Notes under the pieces: generated by a model | The model's database searches: none | What the model saw: only the letters and a program-made list of their open reading frames with translations | What the model was told of the DNA's origin: nothing | Program-made: the position numbers and the translations under genes | NCBI GenBank assembly: GCA_003290465.1 | Contig: CP030759.1 | Location: 536,672-600,671 of the forward strand | Source of the DNA: Candidatus Sumerlaea chitinivorans | GTDB taxonomy: Bacteria > Sumerlaeota > Sumerlaeia > Sumerlaeales > Sumerlaeaceae | Direction of reading: 5' to 3' | DNA length: 64,000 bases | Shown: positions 8,705-18,239 of the stretch, piece after piece | Numbering within the stretch: position 1 is the first letter of the stretch | How the letters are laid out: every line of letters starts with the position of its first letter

Positions 8705-9799
8705 ATGGCAAAAAGCAAAAAGATTGCAGTGGGAATTATCGGTGGGGCAGGGCTCGGAGCAGGTAGACTCATCGATATCCTTTCGCGTCATCCTGCTGTG
8801 CATCTGCGAACCATTGTGAGCGAATCCAGTCCAGGAGCACCCGTCTGGACATCCCATTCGCACCTGCGCGACTTGCCACACAAGTTTGAAGGTTTTGACC
8901 TAAAAGCTCTGAAGAAATGCGATGTGGTCTTCTCGTGCAAGCGACCGGGAGAGACCTTCCCTTTCATTGCCGAATTACTCGATAGCTCCGTTCGCTTTAT
9001 TGATCTAAGCGCAGATTACAGACTCAAGAACCCTGACGATTATCCCCAGTGGTATGGAATCTCGCATCCGTTTCCGAAATTACTGAAGCAGGCCGTTTAC
9101 GGCTTGCCGGAGTGGTATCGTGAAAAGATCCGGACCGCACGTATCGTAGCTAATCCCGGTTGCTACACAACGACCGCGATTCTTGCGTGCGCCCCCATTC
9201 TTGCTGCGGGGTTCGGACGCAAAAGTCCCGTGGTCATTGATGCGATCTCTGGGGTTTCTGGGGCCGGGAGAGCTGCGAAAGCCGAGAATCTGTTTATTGC
9301 CGTGGCCGAGAATGTTCGTACCTATCGCGTGGGGTCGCATCAGCATACTCCGGAAATTGAGCAAGAGTTGAGCGCGCTTGCTTCCCGTAGGATTCGAGGC
9401 AAGAAAGCTGGTTCCCCAGCCTCTGCAAGCGAGTCCGTGCGAGTGCTTTTCGTGCCTCACGTTGGACCGTACAAGGTTGGAATCATGGCAAACTGCTATT
9501 TAAAGGTCACTGAAGACGAAGTTTTGCCAACCGACGAAGAGCTTTACGAGATTCTGCTATCTGCCTACAAGGACGAACCCTTTGTGCGGGTGTATCCCCC
9601 TAATTCCCTCCCGCAAATAGAAGCCGTGTGGGGAACGAACTACTGTGACATTGGTGCGAAGGTGGATCCACGCACACGCACGATCGTTGTTATTTCTGTG
9701 ACAGACAACCTTGTGAAGGGGGCCGCGGGCCAAGCAGTCCAAAACATGAATATCATGTTTGGAGTTAGCGAGACGACTGCGTTGGTGGGAAGGCTATGA
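8705..9799 (+). CDS. argC: N-acetyl-gamma-glutamyl-phosphate reductase
   Basis: 364 residues. It makes N-acetylglutamate semialdehyde with NADPH in arginine biosynthesis. The dinucleotide-binding GGAGLGAGRL is at 13-22, the catalytic Cys153 lies in ANPGCYTT, and the conserved His is in HQHTPEIEQ. The ATG at 8705 has CTAAGGAG at optimal spacing. It overlaps the following Rieske gene by four bases (ATGA), so the two are translationally coupled. No other arg gene is in the window. Confidence 0.95.
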   Translation: MAKSKKIAVGIIGGAGLGAGRLIDILSRHPAVHLRTIVSESSPGAPVWTSHSHLRDLPHKFEGFDLKALKKCDVVFSCKRPGETFPFIAELLDSSVRFIDLSADYRLKNPDDYPQWYGISHPFPKLLKQAVYGLPEWYREKIRTARIVANPGCYTTTAILACAPILAAGFGRKSPVVIDAISGVSGAGRAAKAENLFIAVAENVRTYRVGSHQHTPEIEQELSALASRRIRGKKAGSPASASESVRVLFVPHVGPYKVGIMANCYLKVTEDEVLPTDEELYEILLSAYKDEPFVRVYPPNSLPQIEAVWGTNYCDIGAKVDPRTRTIVVISVTDNLVKGAAGQAVQNMNIMFGVSETTALVGRL

Positions 9800-10137
9800 C
9801 CTCACGGAGTCGACCGATCACCCTTGCACGTTCGGATGAAGTGGAAGAGGGGAGCCTATGCGGTCGGTGGGTGGGGCAGCATTGCATTGTGCTCACCCGG
9901 CACGAAGGGCAGTTGCGGGCTTTCTTGAGTGCTTGCCCACATCGCAAAGCGGAACTGGCAACGGGAAAGCTTCACGAAGGCGTGCTCACCTGCCCTTGGC
10001 ACGGTTGGCGTTTCGATATTGCGACGGGACGAGGACTTACCAATCCGCATGCCAAGCTGGAGTTCTTTCCTGTGGTCGAGGAGAAGGGTGAGGTCACTGT
10101 GTGGATTCCCGATCACTTGTTGCCATGGGAATCGTGA
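9796..10137 (+). CDS. Small Rieske [2Fe-2S] ferredoxin-like protein
   Basis: 113 residues, essentially one Rieske domain. The ligands are CxH (Cys47, His49) and CxxH (Cys66, His69) in CPH...CPWHGWRFD. There is no signal peptide or membrane anchor, so it is soluble and cytosolic, like ferredoxin components of oxygenases or NirD. No oxygenase or nitrite reductase is nearby. It overlaps argC by four bases (ATGA), which predicts co-translation with an arginine enzyme that needs no Fe-S protein. The domain is certain; the role is unknown. Confidence 0.88.
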   Translation: MTSRSRPITLARSDEVEEGSLCGRWVGQHCIVLTRHEGQLRAFLSACPHRKAELATGKLHEGVLTCPWHGWRFDIATGRGLTNPHAKLEFFPVVEEKGEVTVWIPDHLLPWES

Positions 10138-10237
10138 TATAGAAAGCATTCGCTCAAAAAAGCATTTGCGTGCATCCTCTTCGCCTCATTTACTCGGAGA
10201 GAATAACCAACAATTCAATAAGTGAGGTGACCGAACC

Positions 10238-11464
10238 TTGGCACTCGTAGTCCAGAAATTCGGAGGGTCAAGCGTTGCCGATCCCGAGCGGATCAAGCAC
10301 GTGGCGCGTTTGGCCATCAGGGAGTATGAGCGGGGAAACCAAGTGGTTGTGGTTGTGTCCGCGATGGGCAAAACCACGGACAATCTGCTCAATCTCGCAC
10401 ATCAAATCACAGACAATCCCGATCCCCGCGAAATCGACATGCTCATCTCCACAGGTGAGCAAATCTCAATCGCGATGCTGGCTATTGCCATTCAGTCGAT
10501 GGGATATCCGGCGAAGTCATTCACTGGGCCTCAAGTTGGAATCATCACGGACAATGCTCACAGAAAGGCAAAAATCGTCCATATTAACGACGAGAAAATC
10601 CGGGCGGAGCTCAACGCGGGAAAAATCGTGATCGTTGCCGGATTTCAAGGCGTCACCGGCGACAATGAGATCACAACGCTCGGTCGTGGCGGAAGCGATA
10701 CGACTGCGGTTGCGCTTGCTGCGGCACTCAAAGCCGATGTCTGTGATATCTACACGGATGTGGATGGCGTCTACACCGCCGACCCACGTATTGTAAAGAA
10801 TGCGCGTAAACTCGAGCGTATTTCGTATGACGAAATGCTCGAACTCGCAAGCCTTGGGGCAAAGGTTCTCCACTCAAGAAGCGTCGAATTCGCAAAGAAC
10901 TACAACGTGCCCATCCATGTGCGCTCCAGCTTTGTGGATGTGCCCGGCACAATGGTTGTAAAGGAGGTTAAGGAAATGGAAGATATCGTTGTCAGCGGCG
11001 TAGCATACAATCGCAATGAAGCAAAGATTTCGATCTTAGGTGTCCCGGATCGGCCGGGCATCGCTGCCGAGATCTTCGGTGCACTGGGGGCCAGAAATAT
11101 CGTCGTCGATATGATCATCCAAAATGTGGGTGCCAACGGACTGAATGACATTTCGTTCACAGTTTCAAAAGAAGATCTCAACGAAGCCCTGAAAGTCGCC
11201 AATGAGGTCGCGAAGAAGATCGGAGCTCGGGAAGTCGTCCACGACAGCAAGATCGCAAAAGTCTCAGTGGTTGGCGTTGGAATGAAGAGTCATGCCAATG
11301 TTGCAGGGACTATGTTCCGAGCGCTGGCAAAGAACAATATCAACATCGATATGATCAGTACTTCCGAAATCAAGATCTCGTGCGTCATCCGCGAAGAAGA
11401 CGTCGATAAGGCGGTGCAAGCCATTCACGAGGAATTCGAGCTTGCGGAGGCGTCGAGAGCATGA
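10238..11464 (+). CDS. lysC: Aspartate kinase
   Basis: 408 residues. It phosphorylates aspartate at the head of the Lys/Thr/Met and diaminopimelate pathway. The kinase motif KFGGSS (7-12) and the GRGGSDTTA region are present, and two C-terminal ACT domains (about 265-400) imply feedback control by lysine and/or threonine. The start is TTG at 10238, preceded by GAGGTGA; the N-terminus then matches the family exactly. It overlaps the next gene by four bases (ATGA). dapB lies about 8 kb away on the other strand. Confidence 0.95.
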   Translation: MALVVQKFGGSSVADPERIKHVARLAIREYERGNQVVVVVSAMGKTTDNLLNLAHQITDNPDPREIDMLISTGEQISIAMLAIAIQSMGYPAKSFTGPQVGIITDNAHRKAKIVHINDEKIRAELNAGKIVIVAGFQGVTGDNEITTLGRGGSDTTAVALAAALKADVCDIYTDVDGVYTADPRIVKNARKLERISYDEMLELASLGAKVLHSRSVEFAKNYNVPIHVRSSFVDVPGTMVVKEVKEMEDIVVSGVAYNRNEAKISILGVPDRPGIAAEIFGALGARNIVVDMIIQNVGANGLNDISFTVSKEDLNEALKVANEVAKKIGAREVVHDSKIAKVSVVGVGMKSHANVAGTMFRALAKNNINIDMISTSEIKISCVIREEDVDKAVQAIHEEFELAEASRA

Positions 11465-12420
11465 CGGAACGGCTAAAGCCGGTCGATCTGACGAAGATCA
11501 AGACGTATTCCGTTGCGGATCGACCGACAAAGGTGGATTTTTCCTTATTGGCAAAGGTGCCCAACATCCACCGGCCGCTCAGTGATTTTTTTGATACCTT
11601 GCCCAATCTCCTTAAGGCTCGTGAGCTTCTTCTTGCAGCCCGACGGATTGCCGAGGCTCGCCTTAAGGGGCGTGGGGTAATTTTCATGATGGGGGCTCAC
11701 GTCGTAAAATGCGGCTTGGGCCCCATTATCATCCGCATGATGGAGGACCAACTTCTCACGTGCGTCGCGATCAACGGGGCTGCGGCAATCCATGATTTTG
11801 AACTCGCATGCTTCGGCCACACAAGCGAAGATGTAGAGAAGGGACTCGAAACGGGGATGTTCGGCATGGTCAAGGAGACCGCCGACAGGATCAACAAAGC
11901 TGTGACCGACGGCGTCAAGGTGGGGTGTGGTTTGGGAGAATCTGTAGCGCGTGGACTCCGCCACTGGCTTCCACGCTATGAGTCCATTTCGATCCTCGCC
12001 AATGCCCATCGCCTCGGCATTCCCCTTACGATGCACGTTGCTTTGGGGACGGATACTGTTCACCAGCATCCCACTTGTGACGGGGAAGCCTACGGCAAGG
12101 GCGCTATGCGGGACTTCCGTCTATTGGCTGCGGCCATTGCCACCTTGCATGATGGCGGTGTTGTTATCAATTGCGGTAGTGCAGTGATTCTTCCCGAAGT
12201 TTTCCTAAAGGCTCTCACGGTTGCCCGCAACTTAGGCAACCCTGTCCGGAATTTCACGGCAATCAACATGGACATGATCCAGCACTACCGGCCGATGCAG
12301 AATGTTGTTTTGCGGCCCACACGTACAGGCGGCACCGCCATAACCTTGACCGGACACCACGAAATTATGGTTCCATTGCTGTATGCAGCCGTCCGTTCCC
12401 ACTTACGTGAATATCTCTAA
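11461..12420 (+). CDS. Deoxyhypusine-synthase-like protein, function unknown
   Basis: 319 residues. I recognise a conserved bacterial family with blocks MGAHVVKCGLGPIII, INGAAAIHDFELA, GHTSEDVEKGLETGMFGM, HVALGTDTVHQHP, and INCGSAVILPEVFLKAL, plus QHYRPMQNVV near the end. Fold-level resemblance to deoxyhypusine synthase (DHS-type NAD-binding) is likely, but the catalytic Lys motif of true DHS (GGGVVKHH-like) is replaced by NCGSAV, so spermidine-to-lysine transfer is unlikely. The ATG overlaps the lysC stop by four bases, suggesting coupled translation. The following exported protein starts 12 nt after this stop. Cytosolic enzyme is my inference; the substrate is unknown. Confidence 0.55.
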   Translation: MTERLKPVDLTKIKTYSVADRPTKVDFSLLAKVPNIHRPLSDFFDTLPNLLKARELLLAARRIAEARLKGRGVIFMMGAHVVKCGLGPIIIRMMEDQLLTCVAINGAAAIHDFELACFGHTSEDVEKGLETGMFGMVKETADRINKAVTDGVKVGCGLGESVARGLRHWLPRYESISILANAHRLGIPLTMHVALGTDTVHQHPTCDGEAYGKGAMRDFRLLAAAIATLHDGGVVINCGSAVILPEVFLKALTVARNLGNPVRNFTAINMDMIQHYRPMQNVVLRPTRTGGTAITLTGHHEIMVPLLYAAVRSHLREYL

Positions 12421-12432
12421 GGTGCGACCACA

Positions 12433-14040
12433 ATGAAGTCGCGTTTGCCGTGGATCATTGCGCTCGCAGCAGTGGGTTTTTCTGGGCTCCTGTTTCTTTA
12501 CACACGCAGTGAGCTGCGGCGCATAGAGGCCTTGGCAGGACTGCGTGACGCGTCTACTTCCACCACGGTTATCCAGCCTTTGGGGCAGCTAGAAGGCGCC
12601 GTTGCGGAACCTCCACAGTTAGCCTCTACTCCAACTTCGCCTCCTTCCCCCTCAGCCGGAAGCGGGATTCAGCTTGCCGGAATGACCACCGATCCCAATG
12701 GCATCGCAATTCCCAACGCAACTGTGAGTGCAATAGTGCGAGATCCAACAAACCAAAGCCGCCGTCGGTACACCACCCGCACGGATGCGAAAGGACGCTT
12801 TGCCTTCACTTTCCACGAGGCTGGGTTAGTCGAATTGCTCCAAGCGGAACGCGAAGGCTACGCACCTACGGAGCTTGTGAACCTACCCTTGCCCAACGAA
12901 AATATCCGACTCGTTTTGCCTAAGCTTGCTACGATCGAGATTCAGATATTTCAAACGGTCGAGGGAGCTTCGCAATTGGCGCGGTATTCTGGCCCAGCTC
13001 AAATTTACGTGCTAAAGCGCGTCAGCAATGACGCGGAGCCCGAGCCCAGCGCTCCCAGAGAAGTGACCGCGTTCCCCGGCCAGTTTGTGACCATTGGAGC
13101 CGAGCAGGCGAACGTCCGCGATGGCATGTACCGCATGCGTGGTTTCGCGGGGGGAATCTACAAGGTTGCCGTAGTCGCTGGGGAAGATTACGCCGAAAGC
13201 GGCCCTTTCAAACTTGAAACTAACGAAGGCTCAACTTGCATCGTGGTTTTGGGGACCCGTCAAAAGTTTGCTGGAACGGTCCTTTCGCAAAGCACCAAGG
13301 GACCCATTCCCGGTGCGGTCGTTCAGCTTACGATGACGAGTCGGCCAGCCAGTGCTGGGCCAATCCAGCCCTATCAAACCGTCACGGACAATACGGGGCG
13401 CTTCGAGTTCGATCGAGTCATTCCCGGCGTATATGCGCTCACCATTGCTGCTGATGGCTACACGACAAAAGTAGTCGAGGAAATTCAAGTCTCGGGGGAG
13501 ACTGCCCCTACTGCCGATACTTATTACTTGGTTGAGGGCACCCCAAAGCTTCAGATCCGTGTCCTCAACGCAAAGGATAAGCCAGTTTCTGAGGCGGCAA
13601 TGGTTCTCCTTAGTGTGGGAGGCCCGCGCCAAAAGACCTTCTTTGGGAAATCCTCGAGCGAAGGCATTGCGGTTTTCGACGATCTGCCCGCAGGGAAATA
13701 CTTACTCACTGTCAGCCTACCCGAAAACCCTGCTCGCCAGAAGCAATTGGAGTTTGTGGTGGAGGAAGGCAAGAACCAAACCGTCGAGGTCCGGTTCGAT
13801 GTTACCGTCCGCGTCGTAGGCTTGGCAAAGTATCAAGGCGCACCTTACCAAGGGCTTCTGGCGATTGTCCCCCGTGGGCGCCTTGCGCCAAAGATCTTTG
13901 CTAAAACTGACCAGTCAGGGATTTTCCAAGTCGAACTTGAGCCCGGCGACTACACCGTCTCTCGCGCGGAAGAAACCGCTGGAACTCTCATCAAAGTTCC
14001 ACAACTCGACACTGTGAATGTGGAAGTGGAGTTAAAATAG
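12433..14040 (+). CDS. Membrane-anchored protein with carboxypeptidase-regulatory-like repeats
   Basis: 535 residues. One N-terminal membrane segment (about 4-22) is followed by a Pro/Thr/Ser-rich linker to about residue 78. Several Ig-like carboxypeptidase-regulatory domains then follow, recognisable by the repeated pattern GxxxDxxG..I.NATV and DA(T)GRFxF...GxY at about 78-155, 280-360 and 370-450. Such domains bind surfaces or act as beta-sandwich spacers in periplasmic or outer-membrane proteins. No catalytic domain is seen. It starts 12 nt after the deoxyhypusine-synthase-like gene and probably belongs to the same transcript as lysC. Confidence 0.75.
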   Translation: MKSRLPWIIALAAVGFSGLLFLYTRSELRRIEALAGLRDASTSTTVIQPLGQLEGAVAEPPQLASTPTSPPSPSAGSGIQLAGMTTDPNGIAIPNATVSAIVRDPTNQSRRRYTTRTDAKGRFAFTFHEAGLVELLQAEREGYAPTELVNLPLPNENIRLVLPKLATIEIQIFQTVEGASQLARYSGPAQIYVLKRVSNDAEPEPSAPREVTAFPGQFVTIGAEQANVRDGMYRMRGFAGGIYKVAVVAGEDYAESGPFKLETNEGSTCIVVLGTRQKFAGTVLSQSTKGPIPGAVVQLTMTSRPASAGPIQPYQTVTDNTGRFEFDRVIPGVYALTIAADGYTTKVVEEIQVSGETAPTADTYYLVEGTPKLQIRVLNAKDKPVSEAAMVLLSVGGPRQKTFFGKSSSEGIAVFDDLPAGKYLLTVSLPENPARQKQLEFVVEEGKNQTVEVRFDVTVRVVGLAKYQGAPYQGLLAIVPRGRLAPKIFAKTDQSGIFQVELEPGDYTVSRAEETAGTLIKVPQLDTVNVEVELK

Positions 14041-14057
14041 CACCTGACAGCCACCGT

Positions 14058-14897
14058 TTAGGCAACGGATGCCAACAGTTCCCGTGCTTTGCCCCGACGT
14101 AGCTTCGATAATGCACGGCGTTCAATTCTTCGCACGCCCTCCTGGCTAAGTCCCACCACTTTGCTTGTGGCCCGCAGGCTGTTATCTTCTCGAGCCCCTA
14201 ATCCGAAACGAAGCTTCAGAATGGAGCGCTCACGCGGCGAAAGGGTGGCAAGCGCCTTTTGAACCAGTTCAGCCTTTTCGCGTTCAGCAAACTGGTCCGC
14301 AGGAGAAGCAGTACGAGTGTCGCGGAGAATCGTGTAGAGCCCGGTCGCCTCATCGTCAGATTTGCTGAGCTCGGCATCTAAGGAAATCACTGCATCGCGC
14401 ACCTGCAAAAGCTCCGCAAGCTTCTGTTCGTCCACGTCAAGCAGCAGCGCTAATTCGCGTGTGGTAGGTTGTCGCCCGTGGGCGTGGACGAAGTTCTGGA
14501 CAGCCTCCGTGACGTGTCCAAGCAAGCGGCTCTTGCGAATGGGCAAACGGATCATGTGGCACTGCTTGCGCACAGCCACCTCAATCGCTTGTCGAATCCA
14601 AAAGGCAGCATAAGTGGAGAAGCGGTAGCCACGGCGATAGTCGAATTTATCCACGACCTCAAGTAAGCCAATATTGCCTTCTTGGACTAAGTCGCTAATC
14701 GGGATTCCACGCCCCGCATATTTTAGCGCAATTTTGACCACGAAACGCAAATTTGCAGCGACAATTTCCTCTCGTGCGGTCTCGTCACCTGCTTCAAGGC
14801 GGCGAAAAAGTTCGACCTCTTCCTCGCGCGTAAGCACCTTGTACTTACTAATCTCGGCAAGGTAGGCACTCATCTCTTCGTTGATGTTTGCTCTCAT
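14058..14897 (-). CDS. RNA polymerase sigma-70 family factor (group 2-like)
   Basis: 279 residues from ATG 14897, which has GGAG nine nt upstream. The frame is open further (to 15176), but that part has no sigma features. It contains region 1.2, region 2 (NLRFVVKIA, DLVQEGNIGLL, YRFSTYAAFWIRQAI), region 3, and region 4 with LSPRERSILKLRFGL and a helix-turn-helix at the end. It lacks the long region 1.1 of housekeeping RpoD, so it resembles RpoS/SigB-like alternative factors. Region 2.4 differs at the canonical WW (AAFWIRQ). It probably directs stress or stationary-phase genes. Confidence 0.88.
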   Translation of the reverse strand: MRANINEEMSAYLAEISKYKVLTREEEVELFRRLEAGDETAREEIVAANLRFVVKIALKYAGRGIPISDLVQEGNIGLLEVVDKFDYRRGYRFSTYAAFWIRQAIEVAVRKQCHMIRLPIRKSRLLGHVTEAVQNFVHAHGRQPTTRELALLLDVDEQKLAELLQVRDAVISLDAELSKSDDEATGLYTILRDTRTASPADQFAEREKAELVQKALATLSPRERSILKLRFGLGAREDNSLRATSKVVGLSQEGVRRIERRALSKLRRGKARELLASVA

Positions 14898-15193
14898 CGC
14901 TGGCCACTCCGTCCAGATCAAACAATTTGCCCCAGATGAGAAGCAAGCGATGGTCCCGCGAGAGCTCGGATCTGTGACGTTCAAGTATAACACTGAAAAA
15001 CATGCGCTTAAATATGCACACCAAATGTATTGCTTGAGATAATTGGTTCTGTCTAATTGTGTGTTGAATCGCGCAGTGTGAGTAAAATCTCTCAGCCAAC
15101 TTCGCTGCGAGCAGCAAATTGAGGCGACCTCCTTGACGCGCAAGTGAGGAACGGCGAAATCGCCCATAAAGTCCAAAACCGGAATCTCGCGTC
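14898..15193. other. Divergent promoter region of sigma factor and response-regulator gene
   Basis: 296 bp between the sigma-factor start and the response-regulator frame. It is AT-rich around 14985-15070 (for example AAATATGCACACCAAATG), as expected for promoters. I see no convincing operator or small gene. Confidence 0.4.
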
Positions 15194-16033
15194 GTGCACT
15201 CCCTTTCGGTTTCTCGTAAGGCCTCTATTTGTTTAAATCGAACATCGAAACTTGCCGAGGCTAAAGCTTTCGAGAATCCATCTTTCGACTTGAGTGATTT
15301 GCGTTCGATTCCTACACGGGAGAGACGATGGTTGGTTTCTTGCTACGGGTACCGATTTGTTTTTAAGGAATGGCGGCCTGTTGGCTCCAGCGAGGGGTGT
15401 ACGTTGAGCGGTAACGATCCAACTTCATTGCCAGCCGATTTTCAGAAAGAACTCATCAACCTTTGTGTCGGCTTTCTGCGCGAGACAGAGATGCAAACGG
15501 GGCTCCCACTTCTTCCGCGGCGGGTGGAGATTCCTCGCTTATCCGCCCCGGGGGTGCTTGTGCCATTCTCAGCTACACGGTGTTCTATTCTCATTTTAGA
15601 TGTACTGGGGAGGATCATTGCTCGCTACGTCTATGATTGGGAAGCAGAAGCTTTATCGGGAGGAATCGGGGCAAAGCCGGTCTTGGTGATTGTGGAAGAC
15701 GAACCGGAGATCTTGGATTTGGTAGAGGAATCTTTTAGCCAAGACTTCTCCCTCCATACATTCACGGCGCCGCCACCGCTTCCTCTGCTTGAAGCACTTT
15801 CTCCCGATGCGATCCTGCTGGACTTGCAGCTCCCGGAGATCTTGGGTGAAGATTTCCTTGAAAAAGTACGAATCCGACAGCGTTGGCATGTCCCTGTGAT
15901 CATTGTATCGGGACAACCTCATCGGCAGGCAACACTCGACGCACGGGGACTCTTCTACAATCGCTTTCTCAGAAAACCGATCGAAATGTCTGAGATCGAG
16001 ATAGCAATTCGCAGGTGCTTGGCCCTTCAATGA
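15194..16033 (+). CDS. Protein with C-terminal response-regulator receiver domain
   Basis: 279 residues. The C-terminal 120 residues are a CheY-like receiver: acidic cluster in VIVEDEPEIL, phospho-acceptor Asp in AILLDLQLPE, the Ser of IIVSGQ, and Lys in LRKPIE. The N-terminal 155 residues are unassigned. No DNA-binding domain follows the receiver, so it acts by protein contact or through the N-terminal part. The start is GTG at 15194 with no clear ribosome site; a shorter form is possible. The sigma factor is divergent just upstream, but no kinase is adjacent. Confidence 0.65.
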   Translation: MHSLSVSRKASICLNRTSKLAEAKAFENPSFDLSDLRSIPTRERRWLVSCYGYRFVFKEWRPVGSSEGCTLSGNDPTSLPADFQKELINLCVGFLRETEMQTGLPLLPRRVEIPRLSAPGVLVPFSATRCSILILDVLGRIIARYVYDWEAEALSGGIGAKPVLVIVEDEPEILDLVEESFSQDFSLHTFTAPPPLPLLEALSPDAILLDLQLPEILGEDFLEKVRIRQRWHVPVIIVSGQPHRQATLDARGLFYNRFLRKPIEMSEIEIAIRRCLALQ

Positions 16034-16157
16034 AAATCTCCAACTTCGCCAGACGGAGTGACAAGTTTCATTGCGTTTGGATGCCGCAATCGAGAGTGTA
16101 GATCTAATTCGTGTCGTTGGGATCGATTTTGAAACGGAAAGGTTAGGCGACCTTGCA

Positions 16158-18239
16158 ATGCGTTGGTTCGACAAACAATCTCGAGCAGTGCGGCTCTGGA
16201 CATGGTTCACCCTCGTCGTACTTGGGACTCTGTCAGCGCATGCGACAGCAACAACTTCACTCACCAGCGAGACTGTCCAACACTTGAAGTTGCAAGACCA
16301 TGGCGGAGCTTGGGTACGCACGACCGGGCTGAGTACCGGGCCGGAAAAGTTCGATCGCGACAGGGAAACCTCCGTTCCCTCGCTTTTCGATCCCGCAAAG
16401 ATGATGCGAGTTTCTGATTTACGCCCGGGGATGAAAGGCTACGGCCTCACCGTGTTTAGTGGTATTCGGCCGGAGCGATTCGAGGTCGAGATCGTAGGTG
16501 TTCATCATCGCCGTTTTCCGGGCGACGACATGATTCTTTGTCAGCTTGCCCATCCGATGCTGCGCGACATCGGGGTTGTTGCAGGGATGAGCGGCAGCCC
16601 TGTCTTTGTGGACGACAAATTGATTGGCGCGGTTGCCTACGGCTGGACCTTTGCGAAAGAGCCGCTCGCAGGAGTCACCCCCATCGAAACGATGCTCCGC
16701 GTCATGGAAGTGACCCAACCTAATTTGCGCGACCCTGAAGAAGATGCGCCGGGCAGCATGGAGTCGTTTCGGGTCTATCGGGAAATGCGCGAGACGGTTT
16801 CGGTGAAGCCCTTGCCGAAAGGGGTTGCGCCCGACGGGATGCGCCGAGTCGTTCGACGTGACGAACTTCTCGGTGAGCCGCAGAAAGAACTCCCTGAAAC
16901 GTTCACATTGGAACCACTTTCGCTCCCGATATTCACAAATTGCCGATCCCCTCTTTCCTTACGAATAGCAGAAACTTTGCTTGGCTCAAATTCCGTTTTC
17001 CCCATGGTCGCCGGTGCGACGAGTGGCAACGACCCTGCCATGCAGGCGGAGAATGCCCCCGGCGGTCCAGTGACCGATTTGAAAAAACTATCTGAGGAAC
17101 TTTCCGGTGGCTACGGGCTGGCCGTGCCATTGCTGGAGGGGGACCTTTGTCTCGCCGGAATTGGCACCGTGACCTACCGGCAGGGCAATCGTCTCATCGC
17201 GTTCGGTCACCCCATGTTTGAGTTTGGTATAGTTTCCTACCCGATGGCCCCAGCGCGTGTCCAAACGCTGGTCCGAAACATTGCCCGCCCCTTTAAGCTT
17301 GGTGAGGCCTTAGGCCAAGTTGGAGCAATTCGCCAAGATCGCACACCGGCTGTTGGTGGTGTCTTTGGCGAATTTGCGCGAATGTTTCCGATCGAGATTA
17401 CCGTGACCGATCCTGAATATCGCGGCACACGCCATTTTTCTTGCCGCGTTTGGGAGAATCGCGATTACGGGCCAAGGCTCGCCATGATGGCCATCACAGA
17501 GTCAATGGCAGCCACGGGGCGTTCAGGGGGCCAGGCTGCGGTGCTGTACGAATACACGTTTGCGTTCGACGATGGCACCAGTATTACGAAGGAGAATTAT
17601 TTGGCAGATGAGTACGGCGGTGGGACTGCTGGGGTGATTGTCGGGAGCGAGCTTGGGATGCTGATGACCAATCCGTTCAAAAAAGTGCGCCCTCAAAAGG
17701 TAGATTTTCGTGCTACGGTTCTTGGCCGTTTCCCCGAGGCGGAACTCCGCACGGCACATACGGACAAGTCCGTCTATCGGCCCGGCGAGACCGTTCAGGT
17801 CACTTTGGAACTGCTTCCTTACCGAAAGTCCAAAATCGTGCAGAAAGCGCAGCTTACGCTCCCACAGCACTTGCCAGATGGGGACTACCAGTTAGTGATC
17901 ACGGATGCGGCTGGACGTGAGGAACTGGAACTCGAGAGAAACCCTGCGCTCGGTCAGATCTCCGACTACGACGCCCTCGTGCGCTACTTGCGCCGAAACT
18001 TCCCTCGCAATCGCGTTTATGTGGTCTGTCTTGATCGCGACACAGGCTCTTCAGTGCGAGGACAGGAGTTGGCACGTTTACCCAGTAGCATCATCACGAC
18101 CCTTGAGCAGTCCACCGAATCCCAGAATTATGCGCCGATCGCTGGAAACGTGGTGGTAGACGTGGATGCCGTCACAGACTTTGAAATTCAAGGTCGGTTG
18201 ACACTTCCAATTACAATCTCGCGCAAAGGCCGCGATTAG
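16158..18239 (+). CDS. SpoIVB-like S55 family serine peptidase domain protein
   Basis: 693 residues from ATG 16158, which begins a signal peptide (hydrophobic LWTWFTLVVLGTLSAHA). An upstream TTG frame extension to 16071 adds nothing recognisable. The S55 domain at about 75-440 includes PGMKGYGLTVF and the nucleophile motif GMSGSPV with Ser147, then a second conserved block GYGLAVPLLEGDLCLAGIGTV and FGHPMFEFG. The C-terminal about 250 residues form beta-rich domains. S55 peptidases are best known from the SpoIVB sporulation checkpoint. Here there are no sporulation genes, so the role is probably in envelope signalling or processing. Confidence 0.82.
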   Translation: MRWFDKQSRAVRLWTWFTLVVLGTLSAHATATTSLTSETVQHLKLQDHGGAWVRTTGLSTGPEKFDRDRETSVPSLFDPAKMMRVSDLRPGMKGYGLTVFSGIRPERFEVEIVGVHHRRFPGDDMILCQLAHPMLRDIGVVAGMSGSPVFVDDKLIGAVAYGWTFAKEPLAGVTPIETMLRVMEVTQPNLRDPEEDAPGSMESFRVYREMRETVSVKPLPKGVAPDGMRRVVRRDELLGEPQKELPETFTLEPLSLPIFTNCRSPLSLRIAETLLGSNSVFPMVAGATSGNDPAMQAENAPGGPVTDLKKLSEELSGGYGLAVPLLEGDLCLAGIGTVTYRQGNRLIAFGHPMFEFGIVSYPMAPARVQTLVRNIARPFKLGEALGQVGAIRQDRTPAVGGVFGEFARMFPIEITVTDPEYRGTRHFSCRVWENRDYGPRLAMMAITESMAATGRSGGQAAVLYEYTFAFDDGTSITKENYLADEYGGGTAGVIVGSELGMLMTNPFKKVRPQKVDFRATVLGRFPEAELRTAHTDKSVYRPGETVQVTLELLPYRKSKIVQKAQLTLPQHLPDGDYQLVITDAAGREELELERNPALGQISDYDALVRYLRRNFPRNRVYVVCLDRDTGSSVRGQELARLPSSIITTLEQSTESQNYAPIAGNVVVDVDAVTDFEIQGRLTLPITISRKGRD

